Positions 9,402 through 19,363 of a stretch of DNA of 64,000 nt are shown piece by piece. The position numbers and the translations under genes are program-made. Every line of letters starts with the position of its first letter. Position 1 is the stretch's first letter. The notes beneath the pieces were generated by a model. The model was not told the origin of the DNA, made no database searches, and saw only the letters and a program-made list of their open reading frames with translations. Origin of the DNA: JABDLO01 sp041749255 (lineage in GTDB: Bacteria > Bacteroidota > Bacteroidia > Chitinophagales > Saprospiraceae); assembly GCA_041749255.1 (NCBI GenBank), contig JBGTBR010000056.1, positions 41,914 to 105,913 on the forward strand. Reading direction: 5' to 3'.

Positions 9402-10187
9402 CTACAAAAAATTTCGTTTGTTCTCCATTACACCCATACCAAATAATGCGAAATCATACTTTATAGGGTCATTCGGGTCTAATAATTGAAGTTGTTCTGT
9501 CAATTCAAGAACCGATTTCCAGTCTGCTTGTTTTCTTTGCAATAACCCAATATTTCTTGCAACTCTGCCTACATGAATATCCAAAGGGATTTTTAAATCC
9601 GCTGGATGAATTTTATGCCACAATCCGAAATCAATTCCATTTTTGTCCTTTCTCACCATCCACCGAAGAAACATATTAATCCTCTTACAAGATGATTTTT
9701 TGAATGGTGCTGCAATGTGTTTACCAGTCCGTGCAAGAAAATCCGGTTGTGATATAAAAATCGAATGTAAACGATTGATCCCTTCCTCAACTATGTCGGT
9801 TTTATTTGTTGCAGGATGAATGAATACCTCCTCCAATGATTCATAAGATGAATAATAATTTTGGAAAAATGAAACCATACACAAGGCATCTGAACCATTA
9901 AATGTGCGATGGCTAAATTTTTCCAACTTCCTGCGTTCTTTGTCACTACTGTAGAGTATGAATTCAAGAGGAGAATGATCCATAATCTCACAAAGTTCAA
10001 GTGCTTTATTTATAATCGTTTTCCTAAGCCCCCAGGATAGGATTGCTGTCCAGAATCCTATTATTTCTATATCCTGTAAAGATTTAAATCGGTGAGGTAT
10101 GGATATTGGATCTCCCTCAATAAACGAGGGATTATTATACAATTCTACTTTTCCGTCCAGGAATTCCTTTAGGCGCGCTGCCTCCAA
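9402..10187 (-). CDS. DUF2400 / TIGR02757 family protein
   Basis: A 261-residue protein of the TIGR02757 (DUF2400) family, recognised from PIEIIGFWTAILSWGLR-type N-terminal sequence, KRINMFLRWMVRKDKNGIDFG, PLDIHVGRVARNIGLL and DPNDPIKYDFALFGMGV. The MFLRWMVR and D-x-HV segments resemble the helix-hairpin-helix DNA glycosylase fold (HhH-GPD) to which this family has been linked, but no activity is established. The only in-frame initiator near infB is TTG at 10187, 2 bp after the infB stop, so it is almost certainly translated as the last gene of the rimP-nusA-infB transcript. Start codon is therefore unusual. Confidence 0.82.
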   Translation of the reverse strand: MEAARLKEFLDGKVELYNNPSFIEGDPISIPHRFKSLQDIEIIGFWTAILSWGLRKTIINKALELCEIMDHSPLEFILYSSDKERRKLEKFSHRTFNGSDALCMVSFFQNYYSSYESLEEVFIHPATNKTDIVEEGINRLHSIFISQPDFLARTGKHIAAPFKKSSCKRINMFLRWMVRKDKNGIDFGLWHKIHPADLKIPLDIHVGRVARNIGLLQRKQADWKSVLELTEQLQLLDPNDPIKYDFALFGMGVMENKRNFL

Positions 10188-10189
10188 AC

Positions 10190-12937
10190 CTAAGAAAGTG
10201 TTTGTTTAGAAAGAGTTTGTTTCTTTTCAATAATTTCATAAACCTCTATAAAGTCTCCCACTTTTATATCGTTGAAGTTTTTCACTGTAAGCCCGCATTC
10301 CATTCCTGCTTTTACCTCTTTTGCATCATCTTTAAAGCGTTTTAAGGTACTGAGTTCAGCATTAGCACCTTCCTTTTGAGGATAAATGACTATACCATCC
10401 CGGATAATACGAATAAGTGAATTTCTGGTGATTTTTCCTTCCTGGACAAAACATCCTGCCACAGTCCCTACTTTGCTGATCTTGTATACTTCACGCACTT
10501 CTACCATACCTAAAATATGCTCTTCTTTAGTAGGTTCAAGCATACCTTCCATAGCCATTTTAATTTCTTCTATTGCCTCGTATATGATCGAGTAGGTTTT
10601 GATTTGTACTCCTTCTTTTTCAGCGAGATTTCTGGCTCCGAGTGATGGTCTTACCTGGAAACCAATGATGATGGCATCAGAAGCTGAAGCAAGTAAAACA
10701 TCAGATTCGGCAATAGCTCCTACAGCTTTGTGTATCACGTTGACTTGTATTGATTCTACTGAAAGCTTTATTAGAGAATCGGCTAGTGCTTCTATTGAAC
10801 CATCCACATCTCCTTTCACAATAAGGTTTAGTTCTTTAAAATTGCCAAGTGCAAGCCTTCTTCCAATTTCATCCAAGCTAATACGCTTACTGGCTCTATT
10901 GGTTTGTTCTCTTTCAATTTGCGCTCTTTTGGTAGCTATCTGTCTTGCTTCCTGATCGGAAGTTACCACTTTAAATTTTTCACCTGCCTGAGGTGCTCCA
11001 CTTAAACCCAGAACAAGGATGGGAGTAGAAGGTCCTGCCTTTTTCAGGCGTTTACCTTTTTCATTAAACATTGCCTTTATTCTGCCTGAATAGGCACCCG
11101 CTACCAATGAGTCTCCTATATTCAGCGTTCCTCCCTGAACAAGGCACTTGGTTACATATCCTCTTCCTTTGTCCAAAGAAGCTTCAATTACTGTACCTAC
11201 GGCTTGCTTATCAGGATTAGCTGTAAGTTCAAGAATTTCAGCCTCAAGGAGAAGCTTTTCCAAAAGGAGATCAATATTTAAACCGGATTTTGCAGATATA
11301 TCCTGAGACTGATACTTACCACCCCAAGATTCTACAAGAAGGTTCATGGAGGCCAGTTCCTGTTTGATCCTTTCCGGATCGGCTCCTTCTTTATCTATCT
11401 TATTTATAGCGAACACTATGGGAACACCTGCAGCCTGAGCGTGGCTTATTGCCTCTTTCGTTTGGGGCATAATACGGTCATCAGCTGCAATAATTATTAT
11501 AACTATATCCGTAATTTTAGCACCTCTTGCCCGCATAGCTGTGAAGGCTTCATGACCAGGTGTATCCAGGAAGGTGATTTTTTTTGAATCAGGGCCTACT
11601 CTTACTTCATATGCTCCTATGTGCTGAGTAATACCACCAGCTTCCCCACCAGCTACATCGGTTTTCCTGATATAATCCAATAGAGATGTTTTACCATGGT
11701 CTACATGTCCCATTACAGTTACAATTGGTGCCCTTGGTTCAAGATCATCCGGATCATCTTTTACTTCAATTTCAACATCTACGTGATCTTCAGCACTAAT
11801 AAACTCTACTTCATGACCAAATTCTGTTGCCAATAATTCAATGACCTCAGCATCCAGTCTCTGATTTATTGAAACGATTACACCTAAATTCATACAAGTT
11901 GTAATAACTTCAGAAACTGTGACATTAAGTACACTTGCTAATTCACTGACAGAAATAAATTCTGTAACTTTAATGGTTAAATCCTGGCTTTCAATATCTT
12001 TTAATTCCTGTTTTTCGCGTTTAACATCCCTGTTATCTCTTCTGATCTTTTGTCGCTTGTTTTTACTACCGCCAGAAATTCTGGCCATAGTAGCTTTTAT
12101 CTTATCTTCAATTTCTTTTTGAGTGACTTCCTTTACTGCTTCTTCTCTCTTTCCTCCTTGTTTGCCAGATTGTTGCACATTGGCTGGAGCAACCTTTTTT
12201 CGCTTTCGTTTTCTCTTGGAAGCCTTTTGGGTTTCAGTTTCAGCTTTTTTTGGAGTATCAGCTTTGGGTGCCTCTTGTTTGACCTTTTTCTTTTCCGATT
12301 TGAATTGATCTGTATCAATTTTTCCCATGATCTTCAACCCTTGCAACTGTGGGGTTTTGGCCCTCATCATTTCTTCTTCAAGTGGCTTTGAATCTGCTTT
12401 TTTTACAGGTTCTTCTTTAACCGGGGTTGGTTTTTCGGACTTGGGTGGAACAGTGACTTCAGGCTTTTCTACATCACTGATTTCTGCAGGTTTTTCTTCC
12501 TTTTTATCTACTTTCTCCGTTTTTTCTATTTTATCTTCAATCTCAGGTTTTGGCTTTTCAAGGTCAATTTTTCCTACTACTTTCAACTGAGGTGATTCAA
12601 TTTTTGCCCTGACCACTTCCTCTTGTTTAGGAGGTGGAGTTTGAATTACCGGAGTTTCTTTTTTTGTACGGTCTTCTCTATGGTACGTATCAACACCTGT
12701 AGATCGGGGAGTAGCTTCTTCTCTCGGTGATGAGCGACCCCCTATAGTCATTTTATCGGCTTTTTCTTTAATAGCCATGGAGTTGCTAAATTCTTTGAGC
12801 AGCTCAGAGTACATCTCATCACTAACTTTTGAAGTCGGTTTATTGTCAATTTCAAATCCTCTTCCCGTTAAGAAATCTACGATGGTAGAAGTCCCTACAT
12901 TCAACTCTTTTGCTATTTTTACTAATCTTTGTGACAT
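10190..12937 (-). CDS. infB: Translation initiation factor IF-2
   Basis: IF-2 is the GTPase that places initiator tRNA on the 30S subunit. This 915-residue protein has an IF2_N helical motif at residues 2-50, a long Lys/Glu/Pro-rich linker to about residue 310 (typical and variable in this phylum), a second IF2_N motif at about 330-380, and the GTPase domain with G1 GHVDHGKT at 410-417, then G2 GGITQHIGAYEV, G3 DTPGHEAF and G4 NKID. Beta-barrel domains II and IV and the IF2-specific domain III follow to the C-terminus. The last residues repeat KQTLSKQTLS, an odd short duplication. It lies 43 bp downstream of nusA. Confidence 0.98.
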   Translation of the reverse strand: MSQRLVKIAKELNVGTSTIVDFLTGRGFEIDNKPTSKVSDEMYSELLKEFSNSMAIKEKADKMTIGGRSSPREEATPRSTGVDTYHREDRTKKETPVIQTPPPKQEEVVRAKIESPQLKVVGKIDLEKPKPEIEDKIEKTEKVDKKEEKPAEISDVEKPEVTVPPKSEKPTPVKEEPVKKADSKPLEEEMMRAKTPQLQGLKIMGKIDTDQFKSEKKKVKQEAPKADTPKKAETETQKASKRKRKRKKVAPANVQQSGKQGGKREEAVKEVTQKEIEDKIKATMARISGGSKNKRQKIRRDNRDVKREKQELKDIESQDLTIKVTEFISVSELASVLNVTVSEVITTCMNLGVIVSINQRLDAEVIELLATEFGHEVEFISAEDHVDVEIEVKDDPDDLEPRAPIVTVMGHVDHGKTSLLDYIRKTDVAGGEAGGITQHIGAYEVRVGPDSKKITFLDTPGHEAFTAMRARGAKITDIVIIIIAADDRIMPQTKEAISHAQAAGVPIVFAINKIDKEGADPERIKQELASMNLLVESWGGKYQSQDISAKSGLNIDLLLEKLLLEAEILELTANPDKQAVGTVIEASLDKGRGYVTKCLVQGGTLNIGDSLVAGAYSGRIKAMFNEKGKRLKKAGPSTPILVLGLSGAPQAGEKFKVVTSDQEARQIATKRAQIEREQTNRASKRISLDEIGRRLALGNFKELNLIVKGDVDGSIEALADSLIKLSVESIQVNVIHKAVGAIAESDVLLASASDAIIIGFQVRPSLGARNLAEKEGVQIKTYSIIYEAIEEIKMAMEGMLEPTKEEHILGMVEVREVYKISKVGTVAGCFVQEGKITRNSLIRIIRDGIVIYPQKEGANAELSTLKRFKDDAKEVKAGMECGLTVKNFNDIKVGDFIEVYEIIEKKQTLSKQTLS

Positions 12938-12980
12938 TCAGGCTTTTTAATTAAAAAATCACTCGCGAACTAGATTTGGA

Positions 12981-14219
12981 TTAATCCTCTTCAAATTCGG
13001 ACGCTAATATACTAATCACTTCATCAATAGTCTCCTCTTCCAGGTCTGTTCTTCTTATTAATTCTTCTTTGCTAAGCTGCAATACAGATCGGGCAGTATC
13101 ACATCCAATGTTTTTGAATGCGGTAATAATCCAATCTTCAATTTCATCTGAAAATTCATCCAAATCAACGTCTTCAATTTCAAATTCATCAGTTTCTCTG
13201 TAAACATCTATTTCATAGCCGGTTAATCTACTGGCTAATTTGATGTTACTGCCACCTTTACCAATAGCCAGCGAAACCTGATCAGGTTTAAGAAATACAG
13301 CCGCCTTCATCTCTTCATTATCAAGTTGTATACTCGATACTTTTGCAGGTGTAAGAGATCTTTGTAAATAAAGAATGACATTATTTGTGAAATTGACAAT
13401 ATCAATATTTTCATTTTTCAATTCTCTGACGATACCGTGTATTCTTGAACCTTTCATACCAACACAGGCACCTACAGGATCTATTCTGTCATCGTATGAT
13501 TCTACTGCAACTTTTGCCCTTTCACCTGGTATCCTAACAATATTTTTTATTGTTATCAATCCATCTTCAATTTCAGGTACTTCCTGTTCTAATAGTTTCT
13601 CCAAAAACTTATTATCTGTTCGTGAAAGGATGATTGCTGGAGAATTATTTCTCATTTCTACCTTCTTGATAACCGACCTAACCATGTCTCCTTTACGGAA
13701 AAAATCACCTTTAATCATTTCGGTTCTGGGCAATATGAGTTCATTTCCCGTTACATCATCGAGAACTAAAATTTCTTTTTTTAATATTTGACCTACTTCT
13801 CCGAGTACTATTTCTCCAATTCTATCCATATATCTCTTATAGATATCATCTTTTTCAAGTTCGCTCAATCTTGAAATCAATGTCTGTCTGGCTGCCATGA
13901 TGGAACGTCGGCCAAACTCCTCTAAAAAAAGCTGCTGGAAACACTCTTCTCCAACTTCATAGTCTCCGTCAATAGCTTGTGCTTCCGATACCGATATTTG
14001 GCTGTTTTCGTCCAATACTTCACCATCGGGAACTATAGCCCTTACCCTCCACATTTCAAGGTCACCGTTTTGAGGATTTATGATCACATCAAAATTTTCA
14101 TCAGATCCGTATTTCTTTCTGATTAATGTTCTGAAAACATCCTCCAAAACCCTTACCATGGTAGGCCTGTCAATACTCTTCCCAGCTTTAAATTCCGAAA
14201 ATGATTCTACTAAGTTCAT
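12981..14219 (-). CDS. nusA: Transcription termination/antitermination factor NusA
   Basis: NusA binds RNA polymerase and modulates pausing, intrinsic termination and antitermination. The 412-residue protein has the N-terminal polymerase-binding domain (LVESFSEFKAGKSIDRPTM), an S1 domain around residues 135-200, two KH domains (VGACVGMKGSRIHGIVREL; VSLAIGKGGSNIKLASRLTG) and a C-terminal acidic helical region ending in a helix-hairpin-helix (CDTARSVLQLSKEELIRRTD). It is 10 bp downstream of rimP and upstream of infB, the classical operon order. NusA could be the factor sensed by the hairpin in the rimP leader (see that entry). Confidence 0.98.
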   Translation of the reverse strand: MNLVESFSEFKAGKSIDRPTMVRVLEDVFRTLIRKKYGSDENFDVIINPQNGDLEMWRVRAIVPDGEVLDENSQISVSEAQAIDGDYEVGEECFQQLFLEEFGRRSIMAARQTLISRLSELEKDDIYKRYMDRIGEIVLGEVGQILKKEILVLDDVTGNELILPRTEMIKGDFFRKGDMVRSVIKKVEMRNNSPAIILSRTDNKFLEKLLEQEVPEIEDGLITIKNIVRIPGERAKVAVESYDDRIDPVGACVGMKGSRIHGIVRELKNENIDIVNFTNNVILYLQRSLTPAKVSSIQLDNEEMKAAVFLKPDQVSLAIGKGGSNIKLASRLTGYEIDVYRETDEFEIEDVDLDEFSDEIEDWIITAFKNIGCDTARSVLQLSKEELIRRTDLEEETIDEVISILASEFEED

Positions 14220-14229
14220 ATGTTATTAA

Positions 14230-14700
14230 TTAAAAACTTATTTTAATTTTTGCTTGCTCAATATTTAAATAATCAATCGTCTCTTCCCTGACAATAGTTT
14301 CTTTTTTTGATCCTGTTTTTATTTTTTCCTCCCAACTAATGGAAATATTCTTATCATCTGCATATAACAATTTCCCTTTTAGGGTTTTGTTATCATTCAT
14401 CTTTATTTCTATTTCCCTGCCTACATTCTTTTTATACTGTCTGGGAAATAATAAAGGTCTGCCAACACCAGCTGAGGAAACTTCTAATACATAATTTATT
14501 CCAAACCAACCTTCCTTATCGAATCTTTCTTCCAGATGGCGACTGATCTGTTTACACTTGGCAAATGTAACATCTTGATCACTATCTATAAAAATTTCAA
14601 TTTTGGGAGAGTTTATATTAATATCTATCAAAAAACAATCTTCCAACCCGTTGTTTGTCAAATAGTCAGAGATGAAGCTACCTAATGTTTCTTTATCCAC
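14230..14700 (-). CDS. rimP: Ribosome maturation factor RimP
   Basis: RimP assists 30S ribosomal subunit assembly. The 156-residue protein has the N-terminal alpha/beta domain (CFLIDININSPKIEIFIDSD; CKQISRHLEERFDKEGWFG) including NYVLEVSSAGVGRPLLFPRQ, the family signature, and the C-terminal SH3-like domain (GREIEIKMNDNKTLKGKLL). The start codon is GTG at 14700. Only 20 nt upstream is a strong hairpin plus U-tract, and a -7 box lies upstream of that, so the hairpin is inside the leader. First gene of rimP-nusA-infB-DUF2400. Confidence 0.95.
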   Translation of the reverse strand: MDKETLGSFISDYLTNNGLEDCFLIDININSPKIEIFIDSDQDVTFAKCKQISRHLEERFDKEGWFGINYVLEVSSAGVGRPLLFPRQYKKNVGREIEIKMNDNKTLKGKLLYADDKNISISWEEKIKTGSKKETIVREETIDYLNIEQAKIKISF

Positions 14701-14720
14701 TTTCCGAATCTATATAATTA

Positions 14721-14743
14721 AAAAAGGGAACCATTCGTTCCCC
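14721..14743 (-). terminator. Intrinsic terminator inside the rimP leader (candidate attenuator)
   Basis: On the minus strand the sequence is GGGAAC-gaatg-GTTCCC followed by six T. It lies 20 nt before the rimP GTG start. It could end rnr transcripts, but with no room for a promoter between it and rimP it must also be crossed by any rimP transcript. Confidence 0.75.
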
Positions 14744-14760
14744 CATTCTACAATCCGCCG

Positions 14761-14768
14761 CAAATATA
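14761..14768 (-). promoter_or_regulatory. Candidate -7 box for the rimP-nusA-infB operon
   Basis: Reads TATATTTG on the minus strand, an exact match to TAnnTTTG. A start about 6-8 nt downstream would give a leader of roughly 55 nt that contains the hairpin at 14726-14742. The -33 region is a poor match. Confidence 0.5.
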
Positions 14769-14841
14769 AACAATTTATAAGTATTAATTCATTTTTCCTT
14801 TAAGTATATAGTCAAATCCTTCGGTAATCTAAATCCAGGTA

Positions 14842-16998
14842 TTATATAAAAGACAATTCAATTTGACGCATCTCCAAATCTGCGTCTTTAATCAAAACAT
14901 TTACTTTATCTCCCATTTTTATCACTTTACCTGTACGTTGACCCTTTGCAAATAATCTTGACTCAGGAACCTTAAAGGGTTCATCAAAATCATCGAATGG
15001 AATCATCCCTTCTGCTAATGAAGGTAATAGTGCCACAAATACTCCTCGTTCTATTATACCCGAAATATAACCTTCCATTTTATCTCCGATGTGATTCCTT
15101 ATGTATTCAACCTGTTTGTACTTTACTGATTCTCTTTCAGCTGAATTGGCTTTTCTTTCCTGATTTGAAATATGTTTGCATTTTAACTCCAATGTTTCCT
15201 TACCAACTCTATAATCTTTTTTGAGATTCTCATTTAATATTCTATGTACGAGAACATCAGCATATCTTCGAATGGGAGAAGTAAAATGAGCATATTTTTC
15301 AAATGCCAGCCCATAATGACCGATATTGTTGGTTGAATACTCCGCCTTTGCCATTGTTCTAATGGCAAGGGGTTCCAATAATTTTAAATTTTGGTTCTCT
15401 GCAGCTTTCTCAGCTAGCAAATTAAATGACTTGGCTACCTGGCCAGGTGTATCCAACTCCATTTTAATACCCATTTCTTTGGCAAACAGAGCAAAATCCG
15501 CCAACTTCTGAGGATCGGGTTCATCGTGAATTCTATATACAAAAGGTATTTCAGTACCATGTTTTCTCGCTATAAATTCAGCCACTTTTCTATTGGCAAG
15601 CAACATAAATTCTTCTACCAATTTGTGCGCATCTTTTCTAACTTTTACATGTACAGAAACAGGTACATCATTTTCGTCTAATTCAAAATAAACTTCGTCC
15701 GATTCAAAAGCAATAGACCCAAATTCAAACCTTTTATCCCTTAGTTTGCCTGCAATCTTATTTAAAATAGAAAGTTCTTTGGCATAAGACCCTTGAGCAG
15801 TTTCCATTGTTTCCTGAGCCTCCTCATAAGTAAACCTCTTATTGGAGTGGATAATTGATTTTCCAAACCAGGTCTTTTGCAATTTTCCTTCTTTGTTAAA
15901 TATAAATGTTCCGGAAAAAACAAGTTTGTCCTCATTGGGATTGAGAGAACACAGGTCATTTGATAGTTTCTCGGGCAACATAGGCACTACCCTGTCTACC
16001 AAATATACTGAAGTGGATCTTTTTAATGCTTCTTTATCCAATGCACTTCCTTCTTTCACAAAATGTGTGACATCAGCTATATGAACTCCTATTTCAATAT
16101 TCTCATTTTCAATAAATTCAATAGAAAGTGCATCATCAAAATCCTTAGCCGTAAGCGGATCAATGGTAAAGGTTAAGACATTTCTAAAATCCCTCCTCTC
16201 ATTAACATCCTTACTCGTAATGTTTCCTTCAATTTCTGAAACTTCATCTATAACTTCTATGGGAAATTCTATTTCAAATCCATTGGAAGCTATAATGCCC
16301 TGCATTGCAATTTCGTTTTCAGAAGACTTGTCAAGTATTCTGGTAATCCTGCCCCAGATTCCTTTATTCTGGCTCATACCCCAGTTAGTAATTTCTGCTA
16401 TAACATAAGTCCCATTTTCAATTTCTTCCAACTCAGAGGTATTGATATGTACTTTGGGTGAACGATCATGTAATAAAGGAACCACCACTCCGTATCTTTC
16501 AAATATATGTAAAGCCCCCATAACATGGGTATGCTTCCTTTTTATCACTTCCTTTATTTTTCCTTCAGGTTTTTTTCTACCGGGTGTTTTCCTCACTTCA
16601 ACAATGACGGTGTCTCCATCAAATGCTCCATTCGTATACCTGGAGGGTACATAAATATCTATTTCACTTTCTTCCGTTATGATGTATGCCGCACCTGATC
16701 TGGTCATGTCAACAAAACCAGTATACGTAGTTACGTTTATCTCACCAGATGAATCTCCAGACACTACACTTCGATCCAGTCTGAATTTATTGTCTCCAGT
16801 CTCGTATAGTAATCCTTCTCTATGAAGTTCATCCAGTATATTTTTTACAGCATTTACCGACGCCTCTAACTCCAATCTCTTAATGAGTTGCTTGGCGTTG
16901 TATCTTTTCTTGGGTTTATCAGTAAAAACGTTACGTATTTGCGCTTTCAAGTTATCCGGCTGATGCGTTTTTTGATTCCGGTTTCTTTTTTTGTTCAT
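14842..16998 (-). CDS. rnr: Ribonuclease R
   Basis: RNase R is a processive 3'-5' exoribonuclease that degrades structured RNA. The 718-residue protein begins with a basic tail and a winged-helix (KPKKRYNAKQLIKRLELEA), then cold-shock OB domains with GAAYIITEESEIDIYVP, then the RNB catalytic domain with FTIDPLTAKDFDDALSIE, whose aspartates bind the catalytic metal, and NDLCSLNPNEDKLVFSG. YAHFTSPIRRYADVLVHR is the second RNB signature. The S1 domain (MEGYISGIIERGVFVALLP) closes the protein. It is normal in length. It lies 141 bp upstream of rimP on the same strand. Confidence 0.97.
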   Translation of the reverse strand: MNKKRNRNQKTHQPDNLKAQIRNVFTDKPKKRYNAKQLIKRLELEASVNAVKNILDELHREGLLYETGDNKFRLDRSVVSGDSSGEINVTTYTGFVDMTRSGAAYIITEESEIDIYVPSRYTNGAFDGDTVIVEVRKTPGRKKPEGKIKEVIKRKHTHVMGALHIFERYGVVVPLLHDRSPKVHINTSELEEIENGTYVIAEITNWGMSQNKGIWGRITRILDKSSENEIAMQGIIASNGFEIEFPIEVIDEVSEIEGNITSKDVNERRDFRNVLTFTIDPLTAKDFDDALSIEFIENENIEIGVHIADVTHFVKEGSALDKEALKRSTSVYLVDRVVPMLPEKLSNDLCSLNPNEDKLVFSGTFIFNKEGKLQKTWFGKSIIHSNKRFTYEEAQETMETAQGSYAKELSILNKIAGKLRDKRFEFGSIAFESDEVYFELDENDVPVSVHVKVRKDAHKLVEEFMLLANRKVAEFIARKHGTEIPFVYRIHDEPDPQKLADFALFAKEMGIKMELDTPGQVAKSFNLLAEKAAENQNLKLLEPLAIRTMAKAEYSTNNIGHYGLAFEKYAHFTSPIRRYADVLVHRILNENLKKDYRVGKETLELKCKHISNQERKANSAERESVKYKQVEYIRNHIGDKMEGYISGIIERGVFVALLPSLAEGMIPFDDFDEPFKVPESRLFAKGQRTGKVIKMGDKVNVLIKDADLEMRQIELSFI

Positions 16999-17424
16999 GT
17001 TTTATGTATTTCTGGCTCTATCTTCTCTTTTAATATATAAATTTTTCCATAATAATATAAGCAGTCTATAACTTTTCCAAAACCAATATGAGAAATATAA
17101 TTTCTACAATTTTATGGCTTATTGAGAAATTCTTATTGTTGGAAGATAGAACGGGAACAGTTAAATGTAAAAGTTTTCATTTCGTATAAGACAATAAACA
17201 AATTTACAATTATATAGTTCGTGTTTGTTCTGCAATATTGCATTTTGACTTATACATGTTAAACTAACCTGATGACCTACTTTTGTTTTCCTTAAGTTCA
17301 TTTTTTACTTTAATATGAACACCCTTTACCAGAAAAGTAATTGGTTATAGAGTCATAAATGCTTCTATACAATTCAAAAGCTACATTTTAATAAATGCAC
17401 CTTATTGGAAGAAACAAATCCATT
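16999..17424. other. Intergenic region without a recognised gene
   Basis: About 425 bp of AT-rich sequence between two minus-strand genes. An exact minus-strand TAnnTTTG (17199-17206) is about 200 bp upstream of rnr and could be its promoter, at low confidence. Nothing else was recognised. Confidence 0.4.
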
Positions 17425-18480
17425 TCAAAATAATGACAATTGTTTGGTTTTATTTTCTTTATATAAAGTAAGATTAAAGTCAAATGGCTTATTTTCGATA
17501 AGATATAAGCGCCGGGCAATATCAAATTGCCGGTGAATCATTTCGGCAATAAGTCCGCTACCTTTCATGCGCTCAGTAAAATTTGAATTGCTCAGTTTTC
17601 CATTGTGTAAGTCTTTTATCTTATTCAAAACTTTTTTGGCTCGATCCTGATAATGAATTTCCAACCAATCCTCAAATATTTCAGGAAGATCTCCATTGAG
17701 CCTGACTACGATTTGGTAAATATTTCCAGCTCCTGCTTCAGCGCATTTTTTCACCAGTGGGAATATATCATTATCATTGAGTCCCGGTATGATCGGTGCC
17801 GCTAAAACATTAACCGGAATAGCATGATCAGCCAGTTGTTTTACCAGCGCTAAGCGTTTACCTATTGAGGACGCTCTGGGTTCAAGTTTTTTACGCAAAT
17901 CATCATCCATGGTGTTAATGGAAACTGAAACCGATACAAGCCGGTGCAAAGCCAGATTTTTCAAAATATCCAAATCTCTCAGAATCAAAGCACTTTTTGT
18001 AACAATACACACAGGATGTTTATGCTTCCACATAATTTCCAGTATTTTCCTGGTTATCATTGTAGTTTTTTCAATAGGTTGATAGCAATCCGTGTTTCCC
18101 GAAAGCATAATCGGTGTAGCTATCCAGGACGAAGAGGATAATTTTTGATCCAACAATTCCGGAGCATTTCTTTTAACCAGAATTTTTGTTTCAAAATCAA
18201 GCCCGGCACTATACCCCCAATAAGTGTGGGTATTTCTGGCATAACAATAGACACATCCATGTTCGCATCCCTGATAGGGATTCAATGAATATTCTCCACG
18301 CACATCCGGGCTACCCACTTTGTTTAAAATCGATTTTGCATCTACTTCGATGATTTGAGTAGAAACATGAGGATTTTCCATTTCATCTTCAAATAAAAGC
18401 GGATTCTTGGGTCTTATTTCATTATGAAATGGATTGTGGGTGTTGATTTGGGCTCCTCTACCTTTTAGAATATTTCTCAT
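17425..18480 (-). CDS. PA0069-family radical SAM protein (SplB-like)
   Basis: A 351-residue radical SAM enzyme. The cluster-binding motif CEHGCVYCYAR places Cys at residues 72, 76 and 79. It is preceded by SLNPYQGC and followed by the NTHTYWG motif typical of the PA0069 subgroup, which is related to spore photoproduct lyase. Other family blocks include IMLSGNTDCYQPIE, HPVCIVTKSALILRD, SVSVSINTMD, and AAPIIPGLND. The substrate is unknown in this family. It is transcribed alone, 200 bp downstream of the TetR gene on the same strand. Confidence 0.88.
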   Translation of the reverse strand: MRNILKGRGAQINTHNPFHNEIRPKNPLLFEDEMENPHVSTQIIEVDAKSILNKVGSPDVRGEYSLNPYQGCEHGCVYCYARNTHTYWGYSAGLDFETKILVKRNAPELLDQKLSSSSWIATPIMLSGNTDCYQPIEKTTMITRKILEIMWKHKHPVCIVTKSALILRDLDILKNLALHRLVSVSVSINTMDDDLRKKLEPRASSIGKRLALVKQLADHAIPVNVLAAPIIPGLNDNDIFPLVKKCAEAGAGNIYQIVVRLNGDLPEIFEDWLEIHYQDRAKKVLNKIKDLHNGKLSNSNFTERMKGSGLIAEMIHRQFDIARRLYLIENKPFDFNLTLYKENKTKQLSLF

Positions 18481-18679
18481 ATTGTCGTATTTCGCGTCAT
18501 AAATAAAACGAATTATCCGACTAAATTACTAATTTATTCGAAATGAGTCAAGAGGGACAAAAAAAAGAGTTAATAATTGTATATAATTGGGGTAAATAGA
18601 TAGACATATTCTACTTAATTGCCAAAAAAGGCTTGGAAAACACCACATCTTTATACAAGATCCCTGTTGTGAAAAATAA

Positions 18680-19363
18680 TTACTTCTTTAATAATCTTTC
18701 ACAAAAGTAAAAGATCATTTCTTCCAATTGATCCAATTTGGTTTCCGTGTTAACAATCTCCGTCATAGAAGGCAGGTGTTCAGCTAAATACAAATGGTTT
18801 ATGGCCATTTCAATAATAGTGGTTGCAATGGATCTTGGATATTTAAATCCGGGATTAACCTCAAGAATAAGTTCTGAAATAAAATGACTCAATTCCCTGT
18901 AATTGGCATAGATCCCCACTTTATTTTCTTCATCTATCTTCTTTGTATGGTAGGCATTTGTAGCCAATTCGACCATAAGATGGTGTAATTTGTGGAGATC
19001 GATAAAATGAGATGAATCCGAATCTTCATCCAACAAACCCGAAACCATAGTTTTAATAGCAATTCTCAGGCGTGTTTTTTCATCATGTATGAATTTGATA
19101 TTTGATTTAATCAAATAAAGCATAAACTCCCAATACCAACAAGTGAGATATAGCAAAAGCATATGCTTGTTTTCAAAATAGCGATATATGGAAGCCTCAG
19201 TCGAAGAAATCCTGACAGCTAATTCCTTAAAATTAAAAGAATTTAAACCCACTTCTTTGAATAAAATAAGGGAATGTTGAAGAATCCTTCGACCCAGGTC
19301 GGTTTCCAAAGGATCCTTCAGAAATATGTTTTCATTTACATTCACTGACACACTTACAGGCAT
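18680..19363 (-). CDS. TetR family transcriptional regulator
   Basis: A 227-residue protein with an N-terminal TetR-type helix-turn-helix: LFKEVGLNSFNFKELAVRIS followed by STEASIYRYFENKHMLLLYL, where the IYRYFxNK recognition helix is diagnostic. The remaining helical domain would bind an inducer, and no ligand can be inferred. It lies 132 bp downstream of the SulP transporter gene on the same strand, so it could be co-transcribed with it and regulate it, but that is inference. About 45 residues precede the usual first helix less densely than in short family members; the start has no competing ATG nearby. Confidence 0.87.
   Translation of the reverse strand: MPVSVSVNVNENIFLKDPLETDLGRRILQHSLILFKEVGLNSFNFKELAVRISSTEASIYRYFENKHMLLLYLTCWYWEFMLYLIKSNIKFIHDEKTRLRIAIKTMVSGLLDEDSDSSHFIDLHKLHHLMVELATNAYHTKKIDEENKVGIYANYRELSHFISELILEVNPGFKYPRSIATTIIEMAINHLYLAEHLPSMTEIVNTETKLDQLEEMIFYFCERLLKK

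Noticed and set aside
12050..12590. Open frames inside infB on the plus strand
   Set aside because: Shadows of the Lys/Glu-rich linker of infB, with Phe/Ser-rich translation.
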